From: Polaromonas sp.
GTDB taxonomy: Bacteria; Pseudomonadota; Gammaproteobacteria; Burkholderiales; Burkholderiaceae_C
Assembly (NCBI RefSeq): GCF_016185115.1
Contig: NZ_JACPOF010000020.1
Location: 310,001 to 374,000, forward strand
DNA: 64,000 bases
Direction of reading: 5' to 3'
Shown piece after piece: positions 16,832-25,747 of the stretch. The notes beneath the pieces are model-generated. The model searched no databases and was not told the origin of the DNA. It saw nothing but the letters and a program-made list of their open reading frames with translations. Made by a program: the position numbers and the translations under genes. How positions within the stretch are numbered: position 1 is the first letter of the stretch; every line of letters starts with the position of its first letter.

Positions 16832-18910
16832 ATGCATTCACTACATTCACTTTTTTTTCCTGAATCGGTCGCGCTGATAGGCGCCTCGTCAGACCCCGAA
16901 CGCATAGGCGGCCGCGTGCTGCGCTTCATGCTCGAAGGCGGCTACGAAGGCACCATCTACCCGATCAACAAGGGCGAGCCCATAGTGCAGGGCCTGAAGG
17001 CCTATAAAAACATCACCGAAGTGCCGGGCCAGATCGACCAGGCCGTCATCATCATTCCTGCGGCCGGTGTTGAAACCGCGTTGCGCGAAGCGGTCAGCAA
17101 GGGCATCAAGTCGGTGCAGATCCTGACTGCAGGTTTTGCAGAGATCGACGAAGCCGGCAAGGTGCAGCAGCAAAAACTGGTCGACATCTGCCGTGAAAAC
17201 AATGTGCGCATGCTGGGCCCCAACTCTTTGGGCCTGCTGAACCTGTCGAACAAATTTTCAGCCACGTTCTCAACTGCGCTCAATGGCCTGCGGCCCGTCA
17301 AGGGCAACATCGCACTCGCCACCCAGAGCGGCGCCTTTGGTTCCGCCACCTACGGTATGGCGTCTCTGCGCGGACTGGGCTTTTCAAAAATCATCGCCAC
17401 CGGCAACGAAGCCGATGTCGATGTCGCTGAATCCATCGACTACCTGGCAGAAGACCCCGAGACTGCCGTGATCTGCGCGGCCGTCGAATCCTGCAAGGAC
17501 GGCAACCGCCTGCGCGCTGCTCTGCTCAAGGCCGCGAAGGCCGGCAAGCCGGTGCTCATCATGAAGGCTGGCCGCACAGAAGTCGGCGCCACCGCTGCCG
17601 CGACCCACACCGGTTCACTCGCCGGCAATGACACGGTTTACGACACAGTGTTCGCCGAATGCGGCGCCTTCCGCCCGCAGTCGATTGAAGAGATGCTGGA
17701 CATCGCCTACGTCTGCTCTGTCACTGGCGCATTGCCGAAGAACAATGACGTAGCCATCCTCACCGGCTCAGGCGGCATAGGCATTCTGATGGCCGACCAC
17801 GCCAGTGACCACGGTCTTCAATTGCCCAAGCTGTCCGCAGCCGGCAGCGCCGCCGTGCTGGAGGTACTGCCCTTTGCCGTCGCCGCCAATCCGCTGGACA
17901 CCACCGCACAGGTCACTGCTGTCAAAAGCGGGGTGACGCGCACACTCGATGCGCTGCTCTCGCACTCATCCTGCGGCACCATCTTTGCCTACCTGGCGCA
18001 CGTCGGCCTGTCGCCGGTGCGCTTCAAATCCACCAGCGACGAGATGATTGCGCTGAAAGGCAAATTCCCCGACCGCGCCATCATCATGGTGATGCTGGCG
18101 ACGAAAGAAGTTGCCGCCGAACTCGACAAACACGGCATACCGACCTTCGCCGACCCGTCGCGCGCCGTGCTGGCGCTGGCTGGTGCGCGCAAGCTCGCGC
18201 AGCGCCGCGATGCGCTCTACGCACCATCGGCTGCAAAAAAATCTGCCAAAGCCCTGGGCGATGTGTCTACCGAAGCCGCCGCCAAGAAGGTGCTGGCCGA
18301 AGCCGGCCTGCCCATGCTGCCCGAGGCCGTCTGCAGCTCTGCAGAAGCCACGGTTGCCAAGGCCACCGAGTTCGGCTTTCCGGTGGTCTGCAAGATTTCG
18401 TCTGCGGACATTCCGCACAAAACCGAGGTCGGCGGCGTGATGCTCAACCTGCCCGATGCCGATGCCGTGCGCGCGGCCTATGACGAACTGCTGCGCCGCG
18501 CAAAAGCTGCCGTGCCCAACGCCCGCATCGACGGCGTGCTGGTCACACCCATGCTCAAGGGCGGCGTGGAAACCATCATGGGCATCCACATGGACCCGAC
18601 CTTCGGCCCCATGGTGATGTTCGGCTCCGGCGGCACGGCTGTCGAGCTGTTCAAGGACGTGGCCTTTGCCTCGGCACCGGTCAACGAAGCCCGTGCGCGC
18701 GAGTTGGTCGATTCGGTCAAGTCGTCGCAGCTGCTGCGCAAGTGGCGCGGCGGTCCGCAGTTCGACGAGCAGGCGCTGGTCAATGCCATCTGCAAACTCT
18801 CGGAGTTTGGCCAAATGCACGCCGACGTACTGGAAAGCATTGACGTGAACCCGCTGATGGTGCGTGAAAAAGGCGCTGTCTGCCTGGACGCCGTCATCAC
18901 GCTGCGTTAG
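16832..18910 (+). CDS. Acyl-CoA synthetase (NDP-forming), fused alpha-beta
   Basis: A 692-residue fusion related to ADP-forming acetyl-CoA synthetase and the Pat/AcsA-like group. Order: CoA-binding domain (about 5-130, VALIGASSDPERIGG), succinyl-CoA ligase-like domain (150-290) with the phosphorylatable His259 in THTGSLAG, a further ligase-like domain (300-460), and a C-terminal ATP-grasp domain (480-690; HKTEVGGVMLN, DVNPLMV). It would make an acyl-CoA with release of ADP and phosphate. The ATG at 16832 is chosen because upstream residues lie within the preceding gene. It supplies CoA esters for the dehydrogenase pair. Confidence 0.88.
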   Translation: MHSLHSLFFPESVALIGASSDPERIGGRVLRFMLEGGYEGTIYPINKGEPIVQGLKAYKNITEVPGQIDQAVIIIPAAGVETALREAVSKGIKSVQILTAGFAEIDEAGKVQQQKLVDICRENNVRMLGPNSLGLLNLSNKFSATFSTALNGLRPVKGNIALATQSGAFGSATYGMASLRGLGFSKIIATGNEADVDVAESIDYLAEDPETAVICAAVESCKDGNRLRAALLKAAKAGKPVLIMKAGRTEVGATAAATHTGSLAGNDTVYDTVFAECGAFRPQSIEEMLDIAYVCSVTGALPKNNDVAILTGSGGIGILMADHASDHGLQLPKLSAAGSAAVLEVLPFAVAANPLDTTAQVTAVKSGVTRTLDALLSHSSCGTIFAYLAHVGLSPVRFKSTSDEMIALKGKFPDRAIIMVMLATKEVAAELDKHGIPTFADPSRAVLALAGARKLAQRRDALYAPSAAKKSAKALGDVSTEAAAKKVLAEAGLPMLPEAVCSSAEATVAKATEFGFPVVCKISSADIPHKTEVGGVMLNLPDADAVRAAYDELLRRAKAAVPNARIDGVLVTPMLKGGVETIMGIHMDPTFGPMVMFGSGGTAVELFKDVAFASAPVNEARARELVDSVKSSQLLRKWRGGPQFDEQALVNAICKLSEFGQMHADVLESIDVNPLMVREKGAVCLDAVITLR

Positions 18911-18932
18911 TCACAAAAGAAGGGGACGAGAC

Positions 18933-19469
18933 ATGGACAAGGAAGACCTGCTGCAGGCGCTGCTGGACCGCGAGGCGATCCGCGAGACCATGAACGCCTA
19001 CTGCCGCGGCATTGACCGTGGCGACGAGGCCGCCCTGCGCTCGGCCTACTGGGAAGACGCCACCGACAGGCACGGCGCCTACGAAGGCAGCGCCAGCGGT
19101 TTTATCGACTACGCCGTCAAGGCACGGGCCAGCGGCGCGCGCATGATCCACCAGGTCACCAATGTCTCCATCGTGCTCAAGGGCACGCAGGCAGCGGTTG
19201 AAACCTACTTCCAGGCTTTCCAGTACGACAACGATCCGCAGGGCAAGCTGCGTGAGACCTTTTTGATCGGCCGATACGTTGACCGTTTTGAAAAGCGCGG
19301 CGACGAGTGGCGTGTTGCGGCGCGCACGGTCGTCTATGACTGGATGAAGGAAAGCCCGGCGCCCGAAGGTGATGAGGCGACACGCTTCGGTGCGCGGGCC
19401 CCGCAGGGCCGGATGAAGCCTGACGACGCCTGGTACGCGCTGCTGGCGCAACCGCCGTTCAACAGCTGA
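18933..19469 (+). CDS. NTF2-like (SnoaL-type) protein
   Basis: A 178-residue protein with the cone-shaped NTF2-like fold signature: LLDREAIRETMNAYCRGIDRGDEAALRSAYWEDA at the start, then IHQVTNVSI and WRVAARTVVYDW. Family members include steroid isomerases, small-ring hydratases and dioxygenase beta subunits; a dyad cannot be assigned by eye. AAGGGG precedes the ATG. It is last in the acyl-CoA operon (23 bp after the synthetase stop), so it probably acts on one of its intermediates, as a dehydratase, isomerase or hydrolase. Confidence 0.82.
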   Translation: MDKEDLLQALLDREAIRETMNAYCRGIDRGDEAALRSAYWEDATDRHGAYEGSASGFIDYAVKARASGARMIHQVTNVSIVLKGTQAAVETYFQAFQYDNDPQGKLRETFLIGRYVDRFEKRGDEWRVAARTVVYDWMKESPAPEGDEATRFGARAPQGRMKPDDAWYALLAQPPFNS

Positions 19470-19484
19470 GGCGAACCGGCCATA

Positions 19485-19630
19485 TGTAAAGCTGACTTTA
19501 CATTTAGACCTCATCGGCGAGCATCAGCGCGCCAGAACGCCTGGAAAAGGCCAAAAACAGCCATTTTTAGCTGGCAAATTAGGCTGCAGACCAATGGATA
19601 CGGGCATAAGAAGCTACTGAATTAATAGCA
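19485..19630 (+). repeat. Dispersed ~150-bp intergenic repeat, copy A
   Basis: Begins with a palindromic head (ATGTAAAG, 4 bp, CTTTACAT; 19485-19504) and ends with the tail GCTACTGAATTAATAGCA (19613-19630). The middle holds GGCCAAAAACAGCCATTTTT and GCAGACCAATGGATACG, also seen in copy C. It lies between two convergent genes, in a gap of about 260 bp that also holds a small CCCGGG hairpin at 19678-19698. Confidence 0.72.
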
Positions 19631-19677
19631 ATTCACTGCTTTCACACAACAACCGCTTTCAAAAATTCGGGGTCATG

Positions 19678-19698
19678 GATCCCGGGTCAAGCCCGGGA
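19678..19698. repeat. Short hairpin repeat (ATCCCGGG / CCCGGGAT)
   Basis: An 8-bp perfect stem with a 5-base TCAAG loop, followed by GACA. A closely related hairpin, with CCGGATCAAGTCCGG, occurs at 63429-63449 inside the large repeat near the right end. This looks like a small dispersed palindromic unit; it could also end transcripts from both convergent genes, although no T run follows. Confidence 0.55.
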
Positions 19699-19732
19699 TG
19701 ACAACGCCAATGCCCGTGTTGCTACCCTCGGG

Positions 19733-20512
19733 CTATTTCTTCCAGCCGCTCATGTCCAGCGCTGCCATCACGGTGTTCGACAGCCCGCCGTCCACCGGCA
19801 GGTCAACGCCGGTCACATAGGCCGAATCCTTGCTGAGCAGAAACGCCACCACACCGGCCATGTCGTCGGCCTCGGCCACGCGGCGCAGCGGTATGCGCGC
19901 CTCGCGCTGGGCGCGCGCGTCCGGCGTTGAATAGGCTGCGGCGGTGCCCGGAGTGACCGTCAGGCCTGGCGAAAACGCATTCACGCGAATGCCGTCAGGG
20001 CCCCACTCATTGGCCAGCTGTTTCACCAGCATCAGCGCGGCCGCCTTGCTCGCGCTGTAAGGCCCCAGCGGCGCCTGCGCATTGGTGCCCGAAATCGATG
20101 CCGTGACGACGATGGCGCCGCGGCTGGCCTTCAGTGCAGGGTAAGCGGCTTTGGCCAGCAGCCAGGGCGCGCGCACGTGTACGGCAAACACCTTGTCCCA
20201 GTTGCCCACGTCATAGCTGGCCAGCGGACCGGGAATCGCAAAACCGGCATTGCTGACCACTGCGTCCAGCCCGCCAAAGGCCTCGGCCGCCTGAACGATG
20301 ACGTCTGGCAGCGCAGGGTCAGAGATGTCGCCGGCAACGGCAATGGCCTGCCCGCCCAGGCCGCGTATCTCGGCGATCAGGCTCTTGAGTTCATCGGCAT
20401 GCTGGTCCGACAGCACCAGCTTCGCGCCGCCCGACGCCTGTGCGTCACGCGCCAGCCTCAGGCAGATGGCCCGGCCAATCCCTCGGGCAGCCCCGGTCAC
20501 AATCGCACGCAT
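19733..20512 (-). CDS. Short-chain dehydrogenase/reductase (SDR)
   Basis: A 259-residue classical SDR with TGAARGIG near the N-terminus, NAG in SNAGFA, a catalytic Ser in TASISG and YSASKAA. Asp in LVLSDQH suggests NAD preference. The start has a strong GAAGGAG 11 bases upstream. It lies last on the minus-strand catabolic set, 85 bp beyond the monooxygenase, from which a terminator separates it. A likely role is oxidation of a cyclic alcohol to the ketone used by the monooxygenase, or of the hydroxy acid after ring opening. Confidence 0.9.
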   Translation of the reverse strand: MRAIVTGAARGIGRAICLRLARDAQASGGAKLVLSDQHADELKSLIAEIRGLGGQAIAVAGDISDPALPDVIVQAAEAFGGLDAVVSNAGFAIPGPLASYDVGNWDKVFAVHVRAPWLLAKAAYPALKASRGAIVVTASISGTNAQAPLGPYSASKAAALMLVKQLANEWGPDGIRVNAFSPGLTVTPGTAAAYSTPDARAQREARIPLRRVAEADDMAGVVAFLLSKDSAYVTGVDLPVDGGLSNTVMAALDMSGWKK

Positions 20513-20527
20513 GAAATGTCTCCTTCA

Positions 20528-20572
20528 AAAATAAAAAAGCGGCTGGTTGCCCTTACGGGAAACCACAGCCGC
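20528..20572 (-). terminator. Rho-independent terminator after the monooxygenase gene
   Basis: On the minus strand a stem with outer arms GCGGCTG and CAGCCGC, extended inward by GGTT and AACC around a CCCGTAAGGG loop region, is followed by TTTTTTATTTTT. It lies 26 bp after the monooxygenase stop. The T run runs directly into the ribosome-binding site of the next SDR gene, so read-through would control that gene. Confidence 0.82.
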
Positions 20573-20597
20573 CTGACAGCCTTGTGTCGCCTGCGAA

Positions 20598-22253
20598 TCA
20601 GGCCTCGGCACGTTCCTTTGTCTTTTCCTCGGCACGCCCGAACGTGAAGCCGCTGTAGCCATCGCTGACAGCAGCGGCGCACAACTCACGGTATTTGGCG
20701 AAGCCGCCAATAAACATTGTCAGCCCCTGTGACTTGCCCGGTACGTTGGCGCCCACCCACCACGTCTTGGCCTTGTTGATCAGCGAGCGCTGGGCCAGCC
20801 CGTGCACAACCCCCATCCAGTTGTCCTCGGCCTGCGTCGTCGGCTCCATGGTTGCCAGGCCATTTTTCTGCATATGGGTGATGGCGGCGGCGATCCAGTC
20901 CACATCGTGCTCGCTGATGCGGATGATGTTGGCCAGTGCCGACGGGCCGTTCGGGCCGGTGGTCATGAAGAGGTTGGGGAAGCCCTCCATCATGATGCCC
21001 AGGGTTGAGCGCCCGCCATGCACCCACTTCTGGTTCACGGTACGCCCGCCCTTGCCCACCACGTCGAATGCAATCAGCGCACCGGTCAGTGCGTCGTAGC
21101 CGGTGGCCAGGATCAGCATGTCGAGTTCGATCTCACCGGAGGCATTGCGCACGCCGCGCTCTGTGACTTCGAGGATGGGGTCGGTGATGCAGTCCACCAG
21201 ATGTACGTTGGGCAGGTTGTAGGTCTCGTAGTAGCTGGAGTCCAGGCAGGGCCGGCGCGCAAAGATGGGGTAGCCTTTGGGCTTGAGCGCCTCGGCGGTC
21301 TTCGGGTCTTCAACCACCTCCGCGATCTTGCCGCGCACAAACTCGGCCACCTGCTCGTTGGCCTCTTCGTTGACCATCAGGTCGCCAAAGGTGCCCAGCA
21401 TGGCCAGGCCGCCCTGCTTCCAGGCGTCTTCCAGCAGGGACTGGCGCTGCTCCGGCGTGACGCTGAAGAAGGCGCGGGTGGACTGGGGCCGCGTGCCGCC
21501 GACGGTGCTGTTGCGCGCCGCCTCGCGTATGCCGGCATAGTTGCGCCTGACCTCGCTGATGTATTCCGGCGTCAGCGGCACGTTGCGCATGGGCATGGTG
21601 AAGCTGGGCGTGCGCTGGAAGACAAACAGCTCGCCGGCCTGCGGACCCACGTCCTGCACGATCTGGATGCCGGTAGAACCCGTACCGATCACGCCGACGC
21701 GCAGGCCTTCGAAAGACACCGGCTCATGCGGCCAGCGCCCTGCGTGCAGCAGGCGGCCCTTGAATTTCTCGACACCGGGAATGTCCGGCACCTTGGGCAC
21801 CGACAGCGGGCCGGTGGCCATGATGCAGAACGGCGCCTCAAAGCGTTCGCCACGGTCGGTCTCTACCGTCCACAGCTTGCGTGCCTCGTCCCAGACAGCA
21901 CTGGTGATGCGGGTCTTGAACTGGTAATGCTTGCGCAGGTCCAGCCGGGTCGCGACGAAGTCGATGTAGCGCAGCAGTTCGGGCTGGGCTGCAAACTGCT
22001 CGGACCAGGTCCACTCCTGCTCCACTTCGGGCGAGAAAGAGTAGCTGTAGTCGATGCTGGGCAGGTCAACCCGAGCACCGGGGTAACGGTTCCAGTACCA
22101 GACGCCGCCGAGGTCGCCACCGGCTTCGAAGCTCTGGATCTTCATGCCCATCTCGCGGAACTTGTACGTGGCATACATGCCGCCGAAACCACCGCCGACG
22201 ATGATCACGTCCAGACGTTTGGCCGCAGTTTGTGTTGAATCCTTGTTGCTCAT
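20598..22253 (-). CDS. Class I Baeyer-Villiger monooxygenase (cyclohexanone monooxygenase family)
   Basis: A 551-residue FAD/NADPH monooxygenase of the CHMO/PAMO size class. First Rossmann motif GGGFGG (20-25), a perfect fingerprint FKGRLLHAGRWP (164-175) and second Rossmann motif GTGSTG (190-195). It inserts oxygen beside a ketone carbonyl to give a lactone or ester. The neighbours (lactonase, ene-reductase, SDRs, CoA ligase) suggest a cyclic ketone substrate. A clear terminator follows. The long open frame on the opposite strand (21018-22238) is a GC-skew shadow. Confidence 0.93.
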   Translation of the reverse strand: MSNKDSTQTAAKRLDVIIVGGGFGGMYATYKFREMGMKIQSFEAGGDLGGVWYWNRYPGARVDLPSIDYSYSFSPEVEQEWTWSEQFAAQPELLRYIDFVATRLDLRKHYQFKTRITSAVWDEARKLWTVETDRGERFEAPFCIMATGPLSVPKVPDIPGVEKFKGRLLHAGRWPHEPVSFEGLRVGVIGTGSTGIQIVQDVGPQAGELFVFQRTPSFTMPMRNVPLTPEYISEVRRNYAGIREAARNSTVGGTRPQSTRAFFSVTPEQRQSLLEDAWKQGGLAMLGTFGDLMVNEEANEQVAEFVRGKIAEVVEDPKTAEALKPKGYPIFARRPCLDSSYYETYNLPNVHLVDCITDPILEVTERGVRNASGEIELDMLILATGYDALTGALIAFDVVGKGGRTVNQKWVHGGRSTLGIMMEGFPNLFMTTGPNGPSALANIIRISEHDVDWIAAAITHMQKNGLATMEPTTQAEDNWMGVVHGLAQRSLINKAKTWWVGANVPGKSQGLTMFIGGFAKYRELCAAAVSDGYSGFTFGRAEEKTKERAEA

Positions 22254-22287
22254 GTCGTCTCCAGAAAATTTTGGACTTTAAAAATGG

Positions 22288-23100
22288 CTATACAGCCAGC
22301 GTGCCGCCATCGACAGGCAAGGTCACGCCATTGATGTAGGACGCCAGGCTTGACGCCAGGAACACCGCCGCACCGGCGAGTTCCTGCGGCTGGCCGACCC
22401 GGCCCGAGGGAATGCGCACCATGAAGCGCGCCAGCCGCTCGGGGTTGGCGCGTGTCGCGTCGGTCATGGGCGTTTCAATCACGCCGGGCGCCAGCGCATT
22501 GACGCGTATGCCGTCGGCACCCAGGTCTGCCGCCATCGATTGGGTGAGCATTTTCACCGCGCCCTTGGAAGCCGAGTAACCCAGCGAGCCGGCCTGCGCG
22601 ATGAAGGCCGCACCCGATGCAATGTTGATGATGCAGCCACGCGTCTTGCGCAGCGCCGGCAGCCAGGCATGAATGGTGTTGAAGGTGCCGAACAGGTTGA
22701 CATCAAACACGCGGCGGATATTGGCCTGTGCTTTCGGGCTGTCAATGCCTTCACGGATGATGACACCCGCGTTGTTGACCAGCGTGTCAATCGTGCCGAC
22801 CTCGGCTTCGACCTTTGCTGCGAGTGCGTAAGACGCATCCGCATCCGTCACATCCAGCGCAAAACCCCAGGCCTCGCCGCCCGCAGCACGAATTTGTTTA
22901 AGCGTGTCTTCGCAGCGTTCAGCGGTGACATCTGTGACGATGACGCGCGCGCCAGCCGATGCGTAACCCACCGCAATCGCCTGGCCTATGCCGCTGGCGG
23001 CGCCGGTGACCAAAGCGAGTTTGCCCTTGAGCAGCGGCGCACCCTTGAGTGCACCCATCACAGCATCGCGGGGTGTTGCGCCCTGAACCTGATCGCTCAT
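22288..23100 (-). CDS. Short-chain dehydrogenase/reductase (SDR)
   Basis: A 270-residue classical SDR: TGAASGIG, NNAGV, catalytic Ser in NIASGAAF, YSASKGA and PVDGG near the C-terminus. Its ATG overlaps the LivM stop by 4 bp (ATGA), so it is translated with the importer genes, and it lies 34 bp before the monooxygenase. An alcohol dehydrogenase making the ketone substrate of that monooxygenase is the simplest reading; the specific alcohol is unknown. Confidence 0.9.
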   Translation of the reverse strand: MSDQVQGATPRDAVMGALKGAPLLKGKLALVTGAASGIGQAIAVGYASAGARVIVTDVTAERCEDTLKQIRAAGGEAWGFALDVTDADASYALAAKVEAEVGTIDTLVNNAGVIIREGIDSPKAQANIRRVFDVNLFGTFNTIHAWLPALRKTRGCIINIASGAAFIAQAGSLGYSASKGAVKMLTQSMAADLGADGIRVNALAPGVIETPMTDATRANPERLARFMVRIPSGRVGQPQELAGAAVFLASSLASYINGVTLPVDGGTLAV

Positions 23101-24059
23101 GCCTGCTCCTTGCCCGCACGGCGCAGCTCACGCCGCTCCAGCCATGCATAAAACTCGCCGACCAGGCCCTTGCGGAACAGCAGCACGACCAGCACAAACA
23201 CCAGGCCCTGGATCATCAGCACCCACTCCGCATACGAAGCGAGGTAATGCGACATCGACACGATAAGAATGGCGCCGGCCACAGGCCCGACAAGGGTTTG
23301 CATGCCGCCCAGAATGCAGATCAGCAGCGCTTCACCCGAGGTCACCCAGGTCAGGTCAGTCAGCGTCACAACCTGGAAGGCCACCGCCTTGATGGAGCCC
23401 GCCAGCCCGGCCAGCGATGCCGAGAGGATGAACACCACCAGCTTGTAGCGGTTGGCCCGATAGCCCAGCGAGATGGCGCGCGGCTCGTTGTCGCGGATCG
23501 CCTTGAGCACCTGGCCGAAAGGCGAGTTGACGATACGATAGATGGCAAAGAAGCCGAAGGCCGTGAGGGCCAGCACCACAAAGTACATGACGTAGTTGTT
23601 GCCCATGTTGATGAAGCCGAACATGGCGCGGCGCGGCACATCCTGCAGGCCGTCCTCACCGCCGGTAAACGGCATGCGCAGCGCCATGAAGTAAATCAGC
23701 TGCGAAAACGCCAGCGTGATCATCGAGAAATAAATGCCCTGCCGGCGGATGGCCAGCGATCCCGTCAAGGCGCCTATGACAGCCGCCAGACCCACGCCCA
23801 GCAATATGCCCAGTGCAGGGTCAAAGCCCCACATCTTGATGCTGTGCGCGGTGGCATAACCGGCTGCACCAAAAAACATGGCGTGGCCGAAAGACAGCAG
23901 GCCGCAATAGCTCACCAGCAGGTTCAATGCCGCGGCCAGCAGCGCAAAGCAGAGGATTTCAATCAGGAACTGGGGATACAGCGCAAACGGTGCAGCCACC
24001 AGCAGGGCAATCGAAATTGCCAGCAATATGCGCACAGTGGCGGGAGAGAAATGTTTCAT
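23097..24059 (-). CDS. Branched-chain amino acid-type ABC transporter permease (LivM family)
   Basis: A 320-residue permease with about eight to ten membrane segments and the LivM-family loop GHAMFFGAAGYATAHS plus RDNEPRAISLGY, the cytoplasmic coupling segment. It overlaps LivH upstream by 4 bp and the SDR downstream by 4 bp. Liv-type importers in catabolic clusters of Burkholderiales usually carry aromatic or alicyclic acids rather than amino acids; that is the likely role here. Confidence 0.92.
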   Translation of the reverse strand: MKHFSPATVRILLAISIALLVAAPFALYPQFLIEILCFALLAAALNLLVSYCGLLSFGHAMFFGAAGYATAHSIKMWGFDPALGILLGVGLAAVIGALTGSLAIRRQGIYFSMITLAFSQLIYFMALRMPFTGGEDGLQDVPRRAMFGFINMGNNYVMYFVVLALTAFGFFAIYRIVNSPFGQVLKAIRDNEPRAISLGYRANRYKLVVFILSASLAGLAGSIKAVAFQVVTLTDLTWVTSGEALLICILGGMQTLVGPVAGAILIVSMSHYLASYAEWVLMIQGLVFVLVVLLFRKGLVGEFYAWLERRELRRAGKEQA

Positions 24060-24940
24060 CGGGCCTCCTGGCCGAACAGCCCGTTAGGCCTGATCGCAAG
24101 CGTGATGATCATCACAATAAAAATGACAACGCCTGCAGCGTCGGGGTAGATCAGTTTGGTCAGCCCCTCGACCACACCCAGGCTGAAGCCGGTGATGATG
24201 GAGCCGATGATGGAGCCCATGCCGCCAATCACGACCACCGCAAACACGATGACGATCAGGCTGTTGCCCATCAACGGGTTGACCTGGTAAATCGGCGCGG
24301 CCATGGCGCCGCTGAAACCGGCCAGGCCCACGCCCAGGCCGTAGGTCAGCATCAGCATACGCGGCACGTTGATGCCGAAGGTGCGCACCAGCGATGCATT
24401 TTCATTCGCCGCACGCAGGTATGAGCCCAGCTTGGTGCGCTCGATCACAAACCAGGTGGTCAGGCACAGCATCAGCGACGCAGCAATCACCCAGATACGG
24501 TAGGCGGGGATAAAGCTGATGCCTATATCAAGGCCGCCCGACATCGGGTTGGGGTAAGGCTGGCCGGTAGCACCGAACTTCCAGCGGAAGGCGCCCTCCA
24601 TCAGCATGGCGAGACCAAAGGTCAGCAGCAGCGCATAGACATGGTCCACGCTGTAAAGCCGCCTCAGCATGAGCCTCTCAATCACCAGGCCAAAGGCGCC
24701 GACGACAAAGGGTGTGATGACCAGCGCATACCAGTAGCTGATGCCAAAGTATTCAAGCAGGCCCCAGGCGACAAAAGCGCCCAGCATGTACTGCGCGCCG
24801 TGGGCAAAGTTGACCACGTGCAGCAGGCCGAAGATGATGGCCAGGCCCAGGCTCATCAGCGCGTAGAACGAGCCGTTTATGAGGCCTATGACCAGCTGGC
24901 CGATGAAGGCCGACATCGGTATGCCGAAAATTTCATTCAT
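24056..24940 (-). CDS. Branched-chain amino acid-type ABC transporter permease (LivH family)
   Basis: A 294-residue permease with the LivH N-terminus GLINGSFYALMSLGLAIIFGLLHVVNFAHGAQYMLGAF and the coupling loop RAANENASLVRTFGIN. It would form the membrane channel with LivM. Stop and start overlap LivM by 4 bp; the LivF gene ends 54 bp upstream. The substrate-binding protein of the system is probably the one encoded at 29448. Confidence 0.92.
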   Translation of the reverse strand: MNEIFGIPMSAFIGQLVIGLINGSFYALMSLGLAIIFGLLHVVNFAHGAQYMLGAFVAWGLLEYFGISYWYALVITPFVVGAFGLVIERLMLRRLYSVDHVYALLLTFGLAMLMEGAFRWKFGATGQPYPNPMSGGLDIGISFIPAYRIWVIAASLMLCLTTWFVIERTKLGSYLRAANENASLVRTFGINVPRMLMLTYGLGVGLAGFSGAMAAPIYQVNPLMGNSLIVIVFAVVVIGGMGSIIGSIITGFSLGVVEGLTKLIYPDAAGVVIFIVMIITLAIRPNGLFGQEAR

Positions 24941-24994
24941 GGTGTGCTCCCCGCAGGGCGTGGCATGTGCTGCCGCGGTGTTGTGTGGTGAAGG

Positions 24995-25747
24995 TCATAG
25001 TCCGAGCAGGCTTTCAATGCGTGCCAGGTCACCGGCGATGTCTTCACGGCGGAAGTGGTCGACCACCGCGCCCTCTTCAATCACGTAAAAACGGTCCGCC
25101 ACTTTGGAGGCAAAGCGGAAGTTCTGCTCGACCATGAGCACGGTAAAACCGCGCTCTTTCAGGATGCGAATAGTCTGGCCGATTTTTGAAACAATCACAG
25201 GCGCCAGGCCTTCCGTGCATTCGTCCAGCAGCAGGAAGTTTGCACCTGTGCGAAGGATGCGGGCAATCGCCAGCATCTGCTGCTCGCCACCCGACAGCTT
25301 GGTACCCTGGCTGCTGCGGCGCTCTTTCAGATTGGGGAACAGCGTGTAGATTTCGTCAACCGTCAGACCGCCCGGGCGCAGCACTGGCGGCAGCAACAGG
25401 TTTTCCTCGGTGCTCAGGCTTGAGAAGATGCCGCGCTCCTCGGGGCAATAAGCCACACCCAGCTTTGCAATCGCTTCAGGCAGCATGCTGGTCGTCTGCT
25501 GGCCGTTGATCTCAATGCTGCCCTGCCGTTTGGCGAGCAGACCCACGACCGCACGCAGGGTCGTGGTCTTGCCGGCGCCGTTGCGGCCCAGCAGGCAGAC
25601 CACTTCGCCCTTGCGTACTTCAAGGTTGATGTTGTGCAGCGCCAGGTTTTCGCCATAGTGGCCGACCAGGTTTTTAATCGACAGGCAGAGCGGTTGACCC
25701 GATGCTGCGCTGTTCGCCATGGTGTTTGAAGTCGTGGCTTCAGTCAT
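24995..25747 (-). CDS. ABC transporter ATP-binding protein (LivF family)
   Basis: A 250-residue ATPase: Walker A GRNGAGKTT, Q-loop region, signature LSGGEQQ, and Walker B FLLLDECTEGL, where the usual Pro after Asp-Glu is Cys. It energises the Liv importer as a heterodimer with LivG. The ATG at 25747 overlaps the LivG stop by 8 bp; a start 15 bp earlier is possible. The 20 or so residues before the ABC domain are extra compared with typical LivF. Confidence 0.91.
   Translation of the reverse strand: MTEATTSNTMANSAASGQPLCLSIKNLVGHYGENLALHNINLEVRKGEVVCLLGRNGAGKTTTLRAVVGLLAKRQGSIEINGQQTTSMLPEAIAKLGVAYCPEERGIFSSLSTEENLLLPPVLRPGGLTVDEIYTLFPNLKERRSSQGTKLSGGEQQMLAIARILRTGANFLLLDECTEGLAPVIVSKIGQTIRILKERGFTVLMVEQNFRFASKVADRFYVIEEGAVVDHFRREDIAGDLARIESLLGL

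Noticed and set aside
16057..16929. A 290-residue minus-strand open frame opposite the second acyl-CoA dehydrogenase
   Set aside because: The dehydrogenase is conserved in sequence; the antisense frame shows only compositional bias.
21018..22238. A 406-residue plus-strand open frame
   Set aside because: It lies fully opposite the Baeyer-Villiger monooxygenase gene, has His/Gly/Val-rich shadow composition and no motif; it is a codon-bias artefact.
23049..24149. A 366-residue plus-strand open frame opposite livM
   Set aside because: Antisense to a clear permease gene; rich in His/Gln/Arg as expected of a shadow.
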